Positions 1-8,275 of a stretch of DNA of 64,000 nt are shown in pieces. The DNA comes from Mycobacterium triplex. Lineage in GTDB: Bacteria > Actinomycetota > Actinomycetes > Mycobacteriales > Mycobacteriaceae. Position 1 is the stretch's first letter. Each line of letters begins with the position of its first letter. The DNA lies in assembly GCF_000689255.1 (NCBI RefSeq), contig NZ_HG964446.1:5259784-5323783 (forward strand). The letters run 5' to 3'. The notes under the pieces were generated by a model, which was not told the DNA's origin, searched no databases, and worked only from the letters and a program-made list of their open reading frames with translations. A program made the translations under genes and the position numbers.

Positions 1-230
1 CGTTGGCGCCCTACAACGGGTTCCCCTCGGCGATGATCCAGGGCAGCTACAACGGCGACAACGGCACCCGACTGCACAGTTGGAACCGGATCGTGCTGCC
101 CACCGGGTCGCCGCCGGCCAGGCAGCGCTACTTCGTTCAGCTCACCATCACCGGCCTGGCCGACCAGGCCGCCGCGCAGTCGGCCGACGTGGACATGATC
201 ATCCACGGATTCGTCGTCGCCGCTAAGTAG
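1..230 (+). CDS. lpqT: LpqN/LpqT-family lipoprotein, C-terminal fragment
   Basis: Only the last 75 codons are present (reading from base 3); the gene begins before the window. The visible tail ends with VDMIIHGFVVAAK and has the RYFVQLTITG strand typical of the end of the mycobacterial LpqN/LpqT lipoprotein fold, a secreted family of unclear function that binds envelope proteins. In M. tuberculosis lpqT (Rv1016c) is the neighbour of rplY, and that neighbourhood supports the name here. The signal peptide and lipobox are outside the window and cannot be checked. Confidence 0.75.
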   Translation, partial: LAPYNGFPSAMIQGSYNGDNGTRLHSWNRIVLPTGSPPARQRYFVQLTITGLADQAAAQSADVDMIIHGFVVAAK

Positions 231-272
231 CGGCCGGTGCACCATGGCCGCGCTGTCGAAGCGGCAGTTCAC

Positions 273-278
273 TAGGGT
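273..278 (+). promoter_or_regulatory. -10 hexamer for the SDR gene, leaderless geometry
   Basis: TAGGGT fits the mycobacterial TANNNT -10 consensus and ends 8 nt before the ATG at 287. Transcription would begin at or next to the start codon, so no Shine-Dalgarno is expected, and none is obvious. Inferred from sequence only. Confidence 0.45.
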
Positions 279-286
279 TATCAGTC

Positions 287-1156
287 ATGACCGACTGGAC
301 CGCCGCCGATCTGCCGTCATTCGCCGGGCGCACCGTGATCGTCACGGGCGCCAACAGTGGGCTGGGCGCCATCACGGCCCGCGAGCTGGCCCGAGTCGGC
401 GCCAAGGTCATCATGGCGGTCCGCGATCCGCGCAAGGGAGAGAAGGCCGCTCGCGACATGCGTGGCCAGGTCGAGGTGCGCCAACTCGATCTGCAGGCTC
501 TGACGTCGATCCACCTGTTCGCCGAGCAGGTCGATAAGGCCGACGTGCTGATCAACAACGCCGGCATCATGGCCGTGCCGTTCGCGCTGACCGCCGACGG
601 CTTCGAGAGCCAGATGGGCACCAACCACTTCGGTCATTTCGCGCTGACCAACCTGCTGCTTTCCAAGCTCACCGACCGGGTGGTGACGCTGACGTCGATG
701 GCGCACTGGCCCGGCCGGATCGACCTCGACGACATCAACTGGAAGAACCGGCGATACTCCGCCTGGCTGGCCTACAGCCAATCGAAGCTGGCCAACCTGC
801 TGTTCACCAGCGAGCTGCAGCGCCGCCTGCGGCTGGCCGGATCGCCGCTGCGCTCGATAGCGGCCCACCCCGGCTACTCGCACACCAACCTGCAGGGCGC
901 CACCGGCCGCAAGTTGGGCGACGCGCTGATGTCGGCCGCCACCCGGGTGGTCGCCACCAGCGCCGATTTCGGCGCGCAGCAAACGCTGTACGCCGCCTCG
1001 CAGGATCTGCCCGGCGACACGTTCATCGGCCCAAAGTTCGGCTGGATCGGCCGAACCCAGCCCGTCAGCCGCAGCCGGCACGCTCAGGATCCGACCACCG
1101 CGACCGCGCTGTGGGAGCTGTCCGAGCAGCTCACCGGCACCAAATTTCCGCTCTGA
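287..1156 (+). CDS. Short-chain dehydrogenase/reductase (SDR)
   Basis: A 289-residue NAD(P)-dependent oxidoreductase with a Rossmann fold. The cofactor-binding TGANSGLG lies at about residues 20-27, the NNAG motif at about 91-94, and the catalytic YSQSK (YxxxK) near residue 163. It resembles the retinol-dehydrogenase/WW-oxidoreductase-like SDRs common in actinobacteria. The substrate cannot be inferred. The ATG at 287 has a well-placed -10 box directly upstream and no obvious ribosome binding site. It sits alone between lpqT and rplY on the same strand, where I do not recall a gene in M. tuberculosis, so it may be an insertion or a lost gene there. Confidence 0.85.
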   Translation: MTDWTAADLPSFAGRTVIVTGANSGLGAITARELARVGAKVIMAVRDPRKGEKAARDMRGQVEVRQLDLQALTSIHLFAEQVDKADVLINNAGIMAVPFALTADGFESQMGTNHFGHFALTNLLLSKLTDRVVTLTSMAHWPGRIDLDDINWKNRRYSAWLAYSQSKLANLLFTSELQRRLRLAGSPLRSIAAHPGYSHTNLQGATGRKLGDALMSAATRVVATSADFGAQQTLYAASQDLPGDTFIGPKFGWIGRTQPVSRSRHAQDPTTATALWELSEQLTGTKFPL

Positions 1157-1297
1157 GGTGCCGATGCGCTACCCTGGCCGGGCGTCACGGCGAGGGTGGC
1201 AGGCGGCTAGCCAGCACCGTTATCGACGGAGACCGACATATGTCGCGACCCTGGCCGTGCCTGGAAACTTAGGTATAGAGCACACAGGAGCGACACG

Positions 1298-1960
1298 ATG
1301 GCGAAGAAATCCGCGGTCAACCAACTCTCGGTCACGGTCCGTGGCCAGACGGGCAAGGGCGCGTCCCGGCGAGCCCGCCGCGACGGCAAGATTCCCGCCG
1401 TCCTCTACGGCCACGGCGCGGACCCCCAGCACCTGGAGCTGCCCGGGCATGAGTTCGCGGCGGTGCTGCGCCACTCGGGCACCAACGCGGTGCTGACCCT
1501 CGACATCGAGGGCAAAGAACAGCTGGCGCTGACCAAAGCGCTGGACATCCACCCGATCCGGCGCAACATTCAGCACGCCGACCTGCTGGTGGTGCGTCGC
1601 GGTGAGAAGGTCGTCGTCGAGGTCAGCGTCGTCATCGAGGGCGAGGCCGGACCGGACACCCTGGTCACCCAGGAGACCAACACCATCGAGATCGAGGCCG
1701 AGGCGCTGTCGATTCCCGAGCAGTTGACGGTGTCGGTCGAGGGCGCCGAGCCCGGCACCCAGTTCACCGCCGGGCAGATCGCGCTGCCGTCGGGCGTCAA
1801 CCTGATCTCCGACCCGGAGATGCTGGTGGTCAATGTCGTCAACTCGCCGACCGCCGCCGACCTCGAGGAAGAGGGCGCCGGCGAGACCGCCGAGGGCGAG
1901 GAAGCCGCGGTGGAGGAAGAGGCCGGCGAGGCCGAGGCCTCCGAAGAAGCGTCCGAGTAG
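1298..1960 (+). CDS. rplY: 50S ribosomal protein L25 (Ctc form)
   Basis: A 220-residue L25/TL5/CTC protein that binds 5S rRNA in the large subunit. Residues 1-95 are the RNA-binding L25 domain (GASRRARRDGKIPAVLYG) and about 100-185 the C-terminal TL5-type beta domain. The last 35 residues are an acidic Glu/Ala tail typical of the mycobacterial protein. CAGGAG precedes the ATG by about 7 nt, and AT-rich TTAGGTATAG about 20 nt upstream may be the promoter. pth follows after 12 nt, so the two are probably one transcript; this rplY-pth order is widely conserved. Confidence 0.95.
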   Translation: MAKKSAVNQLSVTVRGQTGKGASRRARRDGKIPAVLYGHGADPQHLELPGHEFAAVLRHSGTNAVLTLDIEGKEQLALTKALDIHPIRRNIQHADLLVVRRGEKVVVEVSVVIEGEAGPDTLVTQETNTIEIEAEALSIPEQLTVSVEGAEPGTQFTAGQIALPSGVNLISDPEMLVVNVVNSPTAADLEEEGAGETAEGEEAAVEEEAGEAEASEEASE

Positions 1961-1972
1961 GCGGCCGGCGAC

Positions 1973-2548
1973 GTGGCCGAACCGCTTCTCGTGGTCGGCC
2001 TGGGCAATCCCGGAGACAACTACGCCCGCACCCGGCACAACCTCGGGTTCCTGGTCGCCGACCTGCTCGCCGCACGGCTGGGCTCAAAGTTCAAGGTGCA
2101 CAAGCGTTCCGGCGCCGAGGTGGTCAGCGGCCGGCTCGCCGGGCACTCGGTGCTGGTGGCCAAGCCGCGCTGCTTCATGAACGAGTCCGGCCGCCAGGTC
2201 GGCCCGCTGGCGAAGTTCTACTCCGTGCCGCCGGCCGACATCATCGTCGTGCACGACGAACTTGACCTCGACTTCGGTCGTATCCGGCTCAAGCTCGGCG
2301 GCGGTGAAGGCGGCCACAACGGGGTGCGTTCGGTGGCCTCGGCGCTGGGCACCAAGGACTTTCAGCGGGTGCGCATCGGGATCGGGCGTCCGCCCGGACG
2401 CAAAGACCCGGCGGCGTTCGTGCTGGAGACTTTCACCGCCGGGGAGCGGCCGGAGGTTCCCACGATCTGCGAGCAGGCGGCCGACGCCACCGAGCTGCTG
2501 ATCGAACTGGGGCTAGAGCCCGCGCAGAATCGCGTGCACGCCTGGTAG
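1973..2548 (+). CDS. pth: Peptidyl-tRNA hydrolase
   Basis: A 191-residue Pth that cleaves the ester bond of peptidyl-tRNA released from stalled ribosomes. Family signatures are all present: GLGNPG at the N terminus, TRHNLG with the catalytic His, FMNESG, HDELDL with the conserved Asp, and GGHNGVRS. Length matches the M. tuberculosis enzyme. Translation starts at GTG 12 nt after the rplY stop. The arrangement gives co-expression of two translation factors. Confidence 0.95.
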   Translation: MAEPLLVVGLGNPGDNYARTRHNLGFLVADLLAARLGSKFKVHKRSGAEVVSGRLAGHSVLVAKPRCFMNESGRQVGPLAKFYSVPPADIIVVHDELDLDFGRIRLKLGGGEGGHNGVRSVASALGTKDFQRVRIGIGRPPGRKDPAAFVLETFTAGERPEVPTICEQAADATELLIELGLEPAQNRVHAW

Positions 2549-2616
2549 TTCGCGGCGGGTGTGCGACCAGGGCTTCCCGTGTGCGTCCAGGGCGGCGCCG
2601 ACCGGGGCGTCGCCCC

Positions 2617-2669
2617 CGCCAGCGCACACTGAAATCCGTCAGCGCACACTCGCCGCCGTCAGCACACCC
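2617..2669 (+). repeat. Short tandem-like repeat, 20-bp period
   Basis: The 10-mer AGCGCACACT occurs at 2621-2630 and 2641-2650, and a variant (AGCACACCCG) starts at 2661, giving an exact 20-bp spacing; CGTC precedes the second and third copies. The array fills the end of the 141-bp space between pth and the converging acyl-AMP ligase gene. Related GTGTGCG-type words are seen between other mycobacterial genes as I remember them. Function unknown; a 3'-end or terminator role is possible. Confidence 0.5.
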
Positions 2670-2689
2670 GAGGCAACGGCGCAAACGAG

Positions 2690-4327
2690 CTACCGGGTGA
2701 CCAGGGTGACGGAGTTGGAGCGACGCAGCTTGCCCGACGGTGTCTTCGGGATCGTCCCCGGACCGAGCACCACGACGTTGCGGGGCCGCATGTCGACCTC
2801 CTTGAGCACCTCGCGGGCGACCTCATGTTCCATTCGACGCACCTCGGCCGGGTCGCCGAAGGCGTTCGACTCGACCGCGACGGCGAACGTCTCGCGCGAG
2901 TGGCCGGCGTCCAGGCGGACCGCCACGGCGCAGCCGGGACGGACACCGTCGACGCGGCAGGCGGCCCGCTCGATGTCCGTCGGGTAGATGTTGCGGCCGG
3001 CCATGATGATGACGTCCTTGACGCGACCGCAGACCACGATGTGGCCCTCTTCGGTCAGGTAGCCGAGGTCACCGGTGTCATACCAGCCGTGCTCGTCCTG
3101 GGCCGAGATGAAGCCGCCCATGGTCAGGTAGCCCGGGGTCAGCGACTCGCCGCGCAGCTCGATGACGCCGACGCCGCGCGGGGCCATCACGTTGCCCTGC
3201 TCGTCGATGATGCGGGCCTCGAGGTCCTTCAGCAGCGGGCCGAGCGTGGCCAGCCGGCGGGTGTTGCCCTTGGTCGCGGGCACCGCCCGGCGCAGGGCCG
3301 CGAGCAGGTCGGCGTCCACCTCGTCGACGACCAGACCGGCGTTGCACTCCGAGAACGACACCGCCAGCGTCGTCTCGGCCATGCCGTAGGCCGGCAGGAT
3401 CGCCGAGGACTTCAGGCCGAACGGCTTACCCGCATCCAGCAGGTCCTCGACGTCGGCGGGCTCGACGGGCTCGGCCCCGGACAGCGCGAAGCGCAGCGTC
3501 GACAGGTCGAAGTCGCCGGGTTTGGCCTGCCGGCGCAGCCGCTTGGCCAGCAGCGCGTAGGCGAAGTTCGGCGCCGCGGTCATGGTGCCCTGGTATTTGT
3601 CGATCAGCTTGGCCCACAGCAGCGCATCGCGCAGGAAGTCCATCGGCGTGACCTTGACCAGCTCGGCGCCGAAGTACATCGGAATGGTGAGGAAGCCGAC
3701 CATGCCCATGTCGTGGAAGCAGGGCAGCCAGCTGACCATCACGTCTTTGTCGATGTCGTACTGGGCGCCGATGAACATCGCCTCGGCGTTGGAATAGATG
3801 TTGCGGTGCGTGATCTGGACGGCCTTCGGCGAGCCCGTCGAACCCGACGTCAGCTGCATCAGCGCCAGATCGTCCTCGCCGACCTCGATGGGGTCGATCG
3901 GCTCCGACGCCAGCAGGTCGGTGACGGTGAGGACCTTGATGCCCTTTTCTTCCAGCACCGGGATCGCGACCAGGAAGGGCTCGGAGACGATGACGACCTG
4001 GGCCTCGATCATGCCGATGACGTTCATGGTGTCCTCGGCCCACACCGCCAGATCCGTGCGCGGGGTGGGCTGGTGCAGCATGGTCAGGCTGGCCCCGCGC
4101 ATCCACAGGCCCTGCGCGGTCGGGGCGATCTCTACCGGGTAGCCGGCGAGCACGCCGACGGCGTCACCGAGGCCGATGCCCGCGGCGGCCAGGCCGCCCG
4201 CGATACGGCGCGCGCGCTCGTGAACCTCGCCCCAGGTGTGGCGAACAGGCTCGTGGGGTTCACCGGTGACCATGCCCTTCTTCGAGATGCGGGCGTTGTG
4301 GAACATCTTCTCGGTAAACCTGCTCAC
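2690..4327 (-). CDS. pks16: Acyl-AMP/acyl-CoA ligase (Pks16/FadD-type)
   Basis: A 545-residue ANL-superfamily adenylating enzyme, almost the length of M. tuberculosis Rv1013 (named pks16, though it is a ligase and not a polyketide synthase). The P-loop is SGSTGSPKAVQITHRN, the hinge region YDTGDLGY followed by GRVKDVIIMAGRNIYPTDIE, and the C-terminal catalytic lysine lies in IPKTPSGKLRR. The substrate is probably a fatty acid activated as acyl-AMP; whether CoA or a carrier protein accepts it is undecided. The start chosen is the GTG at 4327 behind a strong GAGGAGG Shine-Dalgarno; a longer reading exists upstream but lacks such support. Confidence 0.9.
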   Translation of the reverse strand: MSRFTEKMFHNARISKKGMVTGEPHEPVRHTWGEVHERARRIAGGLAAAGIGLGDAVGVLAGYPVEIAPTAQGLWMRGASLTMLHQPTPRTDLAVWAEDTMNVIGMIEAQVVIVSEPFLVAIPVLEEKGIKVLTVTDLLASEPIDPIEVGEDDLALMQLTSGSTGSPKAVQITHRNIYSNAEAMFIGAQYDIDKDVMVSWLPCFHDMGMVGFLTIPMYFGAELVKVTPMDFLRDALLWAKLIDKYQGTMTAAPNFAYALLAKRLRRQAKPGDFDLSTLRFALSGAEPVEPADVEDLLDAGKPFGLKSSAILPAYGMAETTLAVSFSECNAGLVVDEVDADLLAALRRAVPATKGNTRRLATLGPLLKDLEARIIDEQGNVMAPRGVGVIELRGESLTPGYLTMGGFISAQDEHGWYDTGDLGYLTEEGHIVVCGRVKDVIIMAGRNIYPTDIERAACRVDGVRPGCAVAVRLDAGHSRETFAVAVESNAFGDPAEVRRMEHEVAREVLKEVDMRPRNVVVLGPGTIPKTPSGKLRRSNSVTLVTR

Positions 4328-4666
4328 GCAAACCTCCTCGGTTCCGGCGCTTTCCCCAAGACCCGGATTTTCATGTTCCGCTCGCCGGGCGACACTTTGC
4401 AGCAGGCGCGCGAGCACAGTTGGGAAGCGGTTCGATCTCGAAATAGTGATTGGTCAGCAACCCCGTGTCCGGTTGCCCGATCAGTACGACGACCCCGGCC
4501 CGTCCCGCCCGACCGGCATCGATGAATCGGCCGTCCACCGCGACTGCCGGCGGGCGGCCAACCCGGATGCTCGAGCTGATCGATAGTCGTCACCGCGAGA
4601 TATCTTAAACTCCTCTTAAGTAACAACCCACCATTTCGGCGATTTGAGTCGGATTTCACAGGTTGT
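4328..4666 (-). other. 339-bp leader region of the ligase gene with a possible 16-codon upstream ORF
   Basis: There is no conserved gene here. Read on the minus strand, an AT-rich patch at 4600-4620 holds a TANNNT -10 candidate (TAAGAT, 4602-4607), which would give the ligase mRNA a leader of about 270 nt. Near its end a 16-codon ORF (4374 down to 4324, MKIRVLGKAPEPRRFA) stops in a TGA that overlaps the ligase GTG by 4 nt, and the ligase Shine-Dalgarno lies inside it. The leader could therefore couple translation of the two; this is inference. Confidence 0.35.
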
Positions 4667-5620
4667 TCAGTCGTCGGTCATTGGTGTCGGCACCACGCGG
4701 GCACCCGGCACCGGACCGCTGGCGACCCGCACCGTCCGGCACACGCCGGCCCCCGACAGCTGGGTTCCGACGTCGACCGCCGCGGGCCCGGACGTGCACA
4801 GAAACGCGCACGTCGGGCCCGAGCCGGACACGATGCCGGCCAGCGCGCCCGCCTTCTCGCCGGCTTGTAGGGTGCGCCGCAGCGCGGGATTCAAGCTGAC
4901 CGCGGCCTCCTGCAATTCGTTGCCCAGCAGCGGCGCCAATTGCTCGGGATCGCCGGCGGCCAGCGCGGCCAGCACCGGGCCGGGCCCGGCGAGCCGCGCC
5001 GGGTTCGCGGTTTCCCTGAGCCGGTCCAGTTCGCCGAACACCTTGCGGGTCAGCAGCCCGCCGTCGGCGAAGGCCAGCACCCAGTGGAAGGTGTTGCGGG
5101 ACAGCACCGTGGCCAACTCCTCGCCACGCCCGGTGCCCAGCGCCGTGCCGCCGTGCAGCGCGAACGGCACGTCGCTGCCCAGCCGCGCGGCCAGCATGCG
5201 CAGATCGCGGCGCGGCACGTTGAGGTCCCACAGCGAGTTGATTGCGACCAGCACCGCCGCGGCATCCGCGCTACCGCCGGCCATACCGCCGGCGACCGGG
5301 ATGGATTTGTCGATCATGATCGACACGTCGGGCGCGCGGCCGACGTGCTCGGCCATCAGCTCGGCGGCCTGCCACGCCAGGTTGCGTTCGTCGGTGGGCA
5401 GCGTGTCGGCACCCTCGCCGACGAGTTCGAGCGACAACACATCGGCATTGCGCACCGTCAGCTCGTCGAGCAGCGAGACGGCCTGAAACACCGTCGTCAG
5501 CTCGTGATAGCCGTCGTCACGGCGGTCGCCGACGGCAAGGTACAGGTTGACCTTCCCGGGCACGCGAACGGTGACAGACCCGGTGGGCACCCACTGTGCA
5601 GCGGTGTTGCCGTCAGACAT
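4667..5620 (-). CDS. ispE: 4-diphosphocytidyl-2-C-methyl-D-erythritol kinase
   Basis: A 317-residue GHMP kinase of the non-mevalonate isoprenoid pathway, phosphorylating CDP-methylerythritol. PGKVNLYLAVGDRRDDGYHEL at the N terminus is the IspE substrate-binding signature, and IPVAGGMAGGSADAAAVL is the glycine-rich ATP loop. The C-terminal GSGPTCAFL is also conserved. In M. tuberculosis ispE directly follows ksgA in the rpfB-ksgA-ispE series. Here a 3.2-kb four-gene block separates the two, so ispE needs its own promoter or read-through from the dehydrogenase pair. Confidence 0.95.
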   Translation of the reverse strand: MSDGNTAAQWVPTGSVTVRVPGKVNLYLAVGDRRDDGYHELTTVFQAVSLLDELTVRNADVLSLELVGEGADTLPTDERNLAWQAAELMAEHVGRAPDVSIMIDKSIPVAGGMAGGSADAAAVLVAINSLWDLNVPRRDLRMLAARLGSDVPFALHGGTALGTGRGEELATVLSRNTFHWVLAFADGGLLTRKVFGELDRLRETANPARLAGPGPVLAALAAGDPEQLAPLLGNELQEAAVSLNPALRRTLQAGEKAGALAGIVSGSGPTCAFLCTSGPAAVDVGTQLSGAGVCRTVRVASGPVPGARVVPTPMTDD

Positions 5621-5686
5621 TTCCAGCCACCGTCACCGCAGCAGACTATCGCTGCGGCACGCCAACTACACGCAACGGCGCCCGGG

Positions 5687-6583
5687 TCAGCCGCCGGAAG
5701 GCTGCGGTTGCCCCGGGTCACGCGCCTGCCAACGTTCGTCGATGAGCGACTTCGTCTCGCGAATGTTCGCGCGGTTGGACGCGCCGAACACGATCGACTG
5801 GATCTGCGGTTGTGCGCACACGTAGTCGATCGCCTCGCGCGGCGCAATCGCACCCGAAGCCAACACCGACATCGCGATCACCCGACATGGGCGTTCGCGG
5901 ATCGCTTGCTCGTAAAGCCCTATGCCGCCGCACATCCGGAAGCCGATCTTGTTGAAATTGGTGCAGACGATCGGATTCTCGATCCCTTGCCGCTCGAGCA
6001 CATCGAGCAGGCGCGGCAGGTTCATCGTGATGAAACCCGGCTCGGCGTTGTACCTGCGCTGCACGTGGTCGGCAAAATACCGAAAGGCTTCTTCCATTCC
6101 GAGGCCGAGAAGTAGGTCGGTGACGACGTTCTGAACGAAGATGATCGGCGTGGAAAGCCCCGCGAACATCTTCATCTCGGCATCGACCAACAGCTGCATG
6201 ACCGGCTCGATGTCCTTGCCGGCGAGGGCGACGCCACCCTTGAACATCGACCTGACGGCCCCGGTGTCCGGCAGAAACCTCCGCAGCGCGTCGACGATCC
6301 CGAACTCGGTCACGGCGTTCGCATACTTGTGCGCATACGGCATGCACGGGTAGAAGACGTAGTCGGGGTACTGCGCCTGGTTGGCCCGGAAATGATCGCA
6401 GATCTCGCCGACCCGGTCATGGGTGGTGCAGACGAACGTGCGGATGCCCTCCTGATACGCGGCGTCGAGCGTGGCCAGCACGGGCGGGAGGTGCTGGAAC
6501 CGTATCGCCTGTGCGCGCGCCTTTTCCTCGGACATGTGGTTGACGCCGAAGAATTGGTTGTCTCCGAACAGGACTCGGTCCAT
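5687..6583 (-). CDS. Unrecognised TIM-barrel-like protein
   Basis: A 298-residue protein I cannot assign. The opening MDRVLFGDNQFFGVNHMSEE and a late VFGASNRANIRETKSLID recall aldo/keto-reductase-like or (beta/alpha)8 folds, where a last-strand FG(A/S)S loop binds phosphate; the middle carries RFLPDTGAVRSMFKGGVALAGKD-type segments without a motif I know. The ATG at 6583 follows 2 nt after the upstream stop; a GTG at 6589 overlaps that stop as GTGA and would add two residues. Tight coupling to a Gfo/Idh dehydrogenase suggests a shared sugar or polyol pathway. Function is unknown. Confidence 0.6.
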   Translation of the reverse strand: MDRVLFGDNQFFGVNHMSEEKARAQAIRFQHLPPVLATLDAAYQEGIRTFVCTTHDRVGEICDHFRANQAQYPDYVFYPCMPYAHKYANAVTEFGIVDALRRFLPDTGAVRSMFKGGVALAGKDIEPVMQLLVDAEMKMFAGLSTPIIFVQNVVTDLLLGLGMEEAFRYFADHVQRRYNAEPGFITMNLPRLLDVLERQGIENPIVCTNFNKIGFRMCGGIGLYEQAIRERPCRVIAMSVLASGAIAPREAIDYVCAQPQIQSIVFGASNRANIRETKSLIDERWQARDPGQPQPSGG

Positions 6584-6585
6584 GG

Positions 6586-7698
6586 TCACGATGCCTTCGG
6601 GGTGATGAGATTTTTGATGCGGGCGACGAGCCCGCGGCCCGGTGAGCCACGCCGTGCCGGTCGCGGGGGCGCTGCGGGGCGGGCGACCAGCGCGGCGCCG
6701 GTGATCATGCCCACCACCCGATCGACGTCGAGCGCCGACCGAAATGTGTTCTCGCCATCCAGCCGGTTCTTCTGCACGCTCTCGGCGAAATAGTTGATCT
6801 GGGCCGAATACTCCTCGCCGCGAAGGTAATACCAGACTTCCTCGGTGAGGTCTGTCGTGTACCGGATCGTCCATCCCGGATCGAACTCGGGGAGTGCAGC
6901 GTGCGCCGCACGCAGATAGATCTGGCACTCCTGCCGATCGGCGATGACGCGGCCATTCGTTCCCCACACCGACACCTTCGTCGACATCTTGCGGAAGCTC
7001 TCGTCGCTCCAGTTCACGCACAGTTGGCCGGTTGCGCCGTCGGCGTAGCGCATCGTGCAGTAGACCTCGTCGTCGACGTCGCGGGAGAAAACGCTGTGGC
7101 GGACGACGCCGTCGACCGAATCGGGCACACCGGCAATGAAGTTCACCAAATCGATGGCGTGGCACGCGTAGTCGTAGAGGGCCCCGCCGCCTTCAGACTT
7201 CACCCCGCGCCACGTGCTTCCCTTATCCCGCAGCACGACCGGCCCGTACGCCTCCGCGCGCACGTGATGCACGCGCCCGAGCGCGCCCGATGCGACGATC
7301 CGCGCCGCCTCCTGGAACGCCCCGACAAAGCGGCAGTGGTAGCCGACCTGGGTCACGAGTTGACCGCGTTCGGCCAAGGCCACCAAGCGCTCACCGTCCG
7401 GCACATCGAGGACGAACGGCTTTTCGCAGAAGACGTGCGCCCCGGCCGTCAGCGCCCGCTCGACGATCGACGCGTGCAGCCTGGACGGAACCGCGACGAC
7501 CACCGCATCGGGCTTGGTCTCCGCGAGCATCCGATCGAAGTCGTCGTAGCACGACAGGCCGGTGTACTTGGCGAGGACGTCACGCACATAGCCCGTCGAA
7601 TCGCAGATACCAACCACGTCGAGGTCTGGGTGCGTACGAAGTATCGCGAGGTGCGACAACCCCATCTTCCCCAGGCCGACTATGGCCGTTCGAATCAT
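6586..7698 (-). CDS. Gfo/Idh/MocA-family NAD(P)-dependent oxidoreductase
   Basis: A 370-residue sugar-type dehydrogenase. The N-terminal Rossmann motif is IVGLGKMGLSHLAIL, and the family's catalytic EKP occurs in VFCEKPFVLD near residue 93. The C-terminal alpha/beta domain (GGALYDYACHAIDLVNF) has the conserved His of WlbA/inositol-dehydrogenase relatives. It is likely to oxidise or reduce a nucleotide-linked or free sugar. It starts 112 nt from the divergent glycosyltransferase genes, so one intergenic region may drive both arms of this small module. It is tightly coupled to the unrecognised gene downstream. Confidence 0.85.
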   Translation of the reverse strand: MIRTAIVGLGKMGLSHLAILRTHPDLDVVGICDSTGYVRDVLAKYTGLSCYDDFDRMLAETKPDAVVVAVPSRLHASIVERALTAGAHVFCEKPFVLDVPDGERLVALAERGQLVTQVGYHCRFVGAFQEAARIVASGALGRVHHVRAEAYGPVVLRDKGSTWRGVKSEGGGALYDYACHAIDLVNFIAGVPDSVDGVVRHSVFSRDVDDEVYCTMRYADGATGQLCVNWSDESFRKMSTKVSVWGTNGRVIADRQECQIYLRAAHAALPEFDPGWTIRYTTDLTEEVWYYLRGEEYSAQINYFAESVQKNRLDGENTFRSALDVDRVVGMITGAALVARPAAPPRPARRGSPGRGLVARIKNLITPKAS

Positions 7699-7810
7699 CG
7701 TCTGCGCCTCTCAGTCTGGTTTCGAGTCCAGCACCGGACCATTTACTATCCCCGCATGCCGCACGCGCGCAAGTATTTCAACGCCATTGGCACGGTCGCG
7801 AGCGCCTGAG

Positions 7811-8275
7811 ATGGCAGCCATGGGTCGCCTACTCCTGATCGCCTCGTCCGGCGGTCACATCTACGAGATGTTTTGCCTGCGGGAATTCTGGCAGGACAAG
7901 GATCGGTACTGGGTGAGCTTTCCGACCGCCGATGCCCGCTACCTGTTGCGTGACGAACCTGAGGTGTACTGGGCGGCGCACCCCACCGTCCGCAGCATCC
8001 CCAACCTCTTGCGGAACATGGTGCTGGCGCTGCGGCTGCTGATCCGGCACCGGCCCGCCATGATCTTGACCACCGGCTCGGGCGTAGCCGCCCCGTTCCT
8101 CTGGCTGGCCTGGCTACTCCGGATCCCCACCGTCTTCGTCGAGTCCATCACCCGCATCACCGAGCTCTCGCTCACCGCCCGGATGGTGAAGCCGTTCGCC
8201 TCCCGCTTCCTGGTTCAGTGGCCCGAGCTGGTCGAGCGGACTCCCGGCACCGAGTATCACGGGAGGATCGTGTGA
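7811..8275 (+). CDS. Alg14/PssD-like glycosyltransferase subunit
   Basis: A 154-residue protein of the PssD/CpsF (Alg14) family, which forms the membrane anchor and acceptor-binding half of a split GT-B glycosyltransferase. Visible features are the N-terminal LLLIASSGGHIYEM (Alg14 SGGH motif), ILTTGSGVAAPFLWLAWLL as a hydrophobic segment, and VFVESITRITELSLTARM near the C terminus. A second ATG lies three codons in (7820); neither has a strong Shine-Dalgarno. Its stop overlaps the start of the Alg13-like partner by 4 nt, as expected for two subunits of one enzyme. Confidence 0.85.
   Translation: MAAMGRLLLIASSGGHIYEMFCLREFWQDKDRYWVSFPTADARYLLRDEPEVYWAAHPTVRSIPNLLRNMVLALRLLIRHRPAMILTTGSGVAAPFLWLAWLLRIPTVFVESITRITELSLTARMVKPFASRFLVQWPELVERTPGTEYHGRIV

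Noticed and set aside
2825..4525. 566-codon open frame on the plus strand opposite the acyl-AMP ligase
   Set aside because: It mirrors the ligase gene in a GC-rich genome, has His/Gln/Arg/Asp-rich low-complexity translation and no motif. Similar long antisense frames oppose most genes here, for example 8765-9871 and 24310-24927.
5687..7165. 492-residue version of the unrecognised enzyme
   Set aside because: Its first 194 codons are an alternate frame of the Gfo/Idh gene; the coupled start at 6583 (or 6589) fits better.
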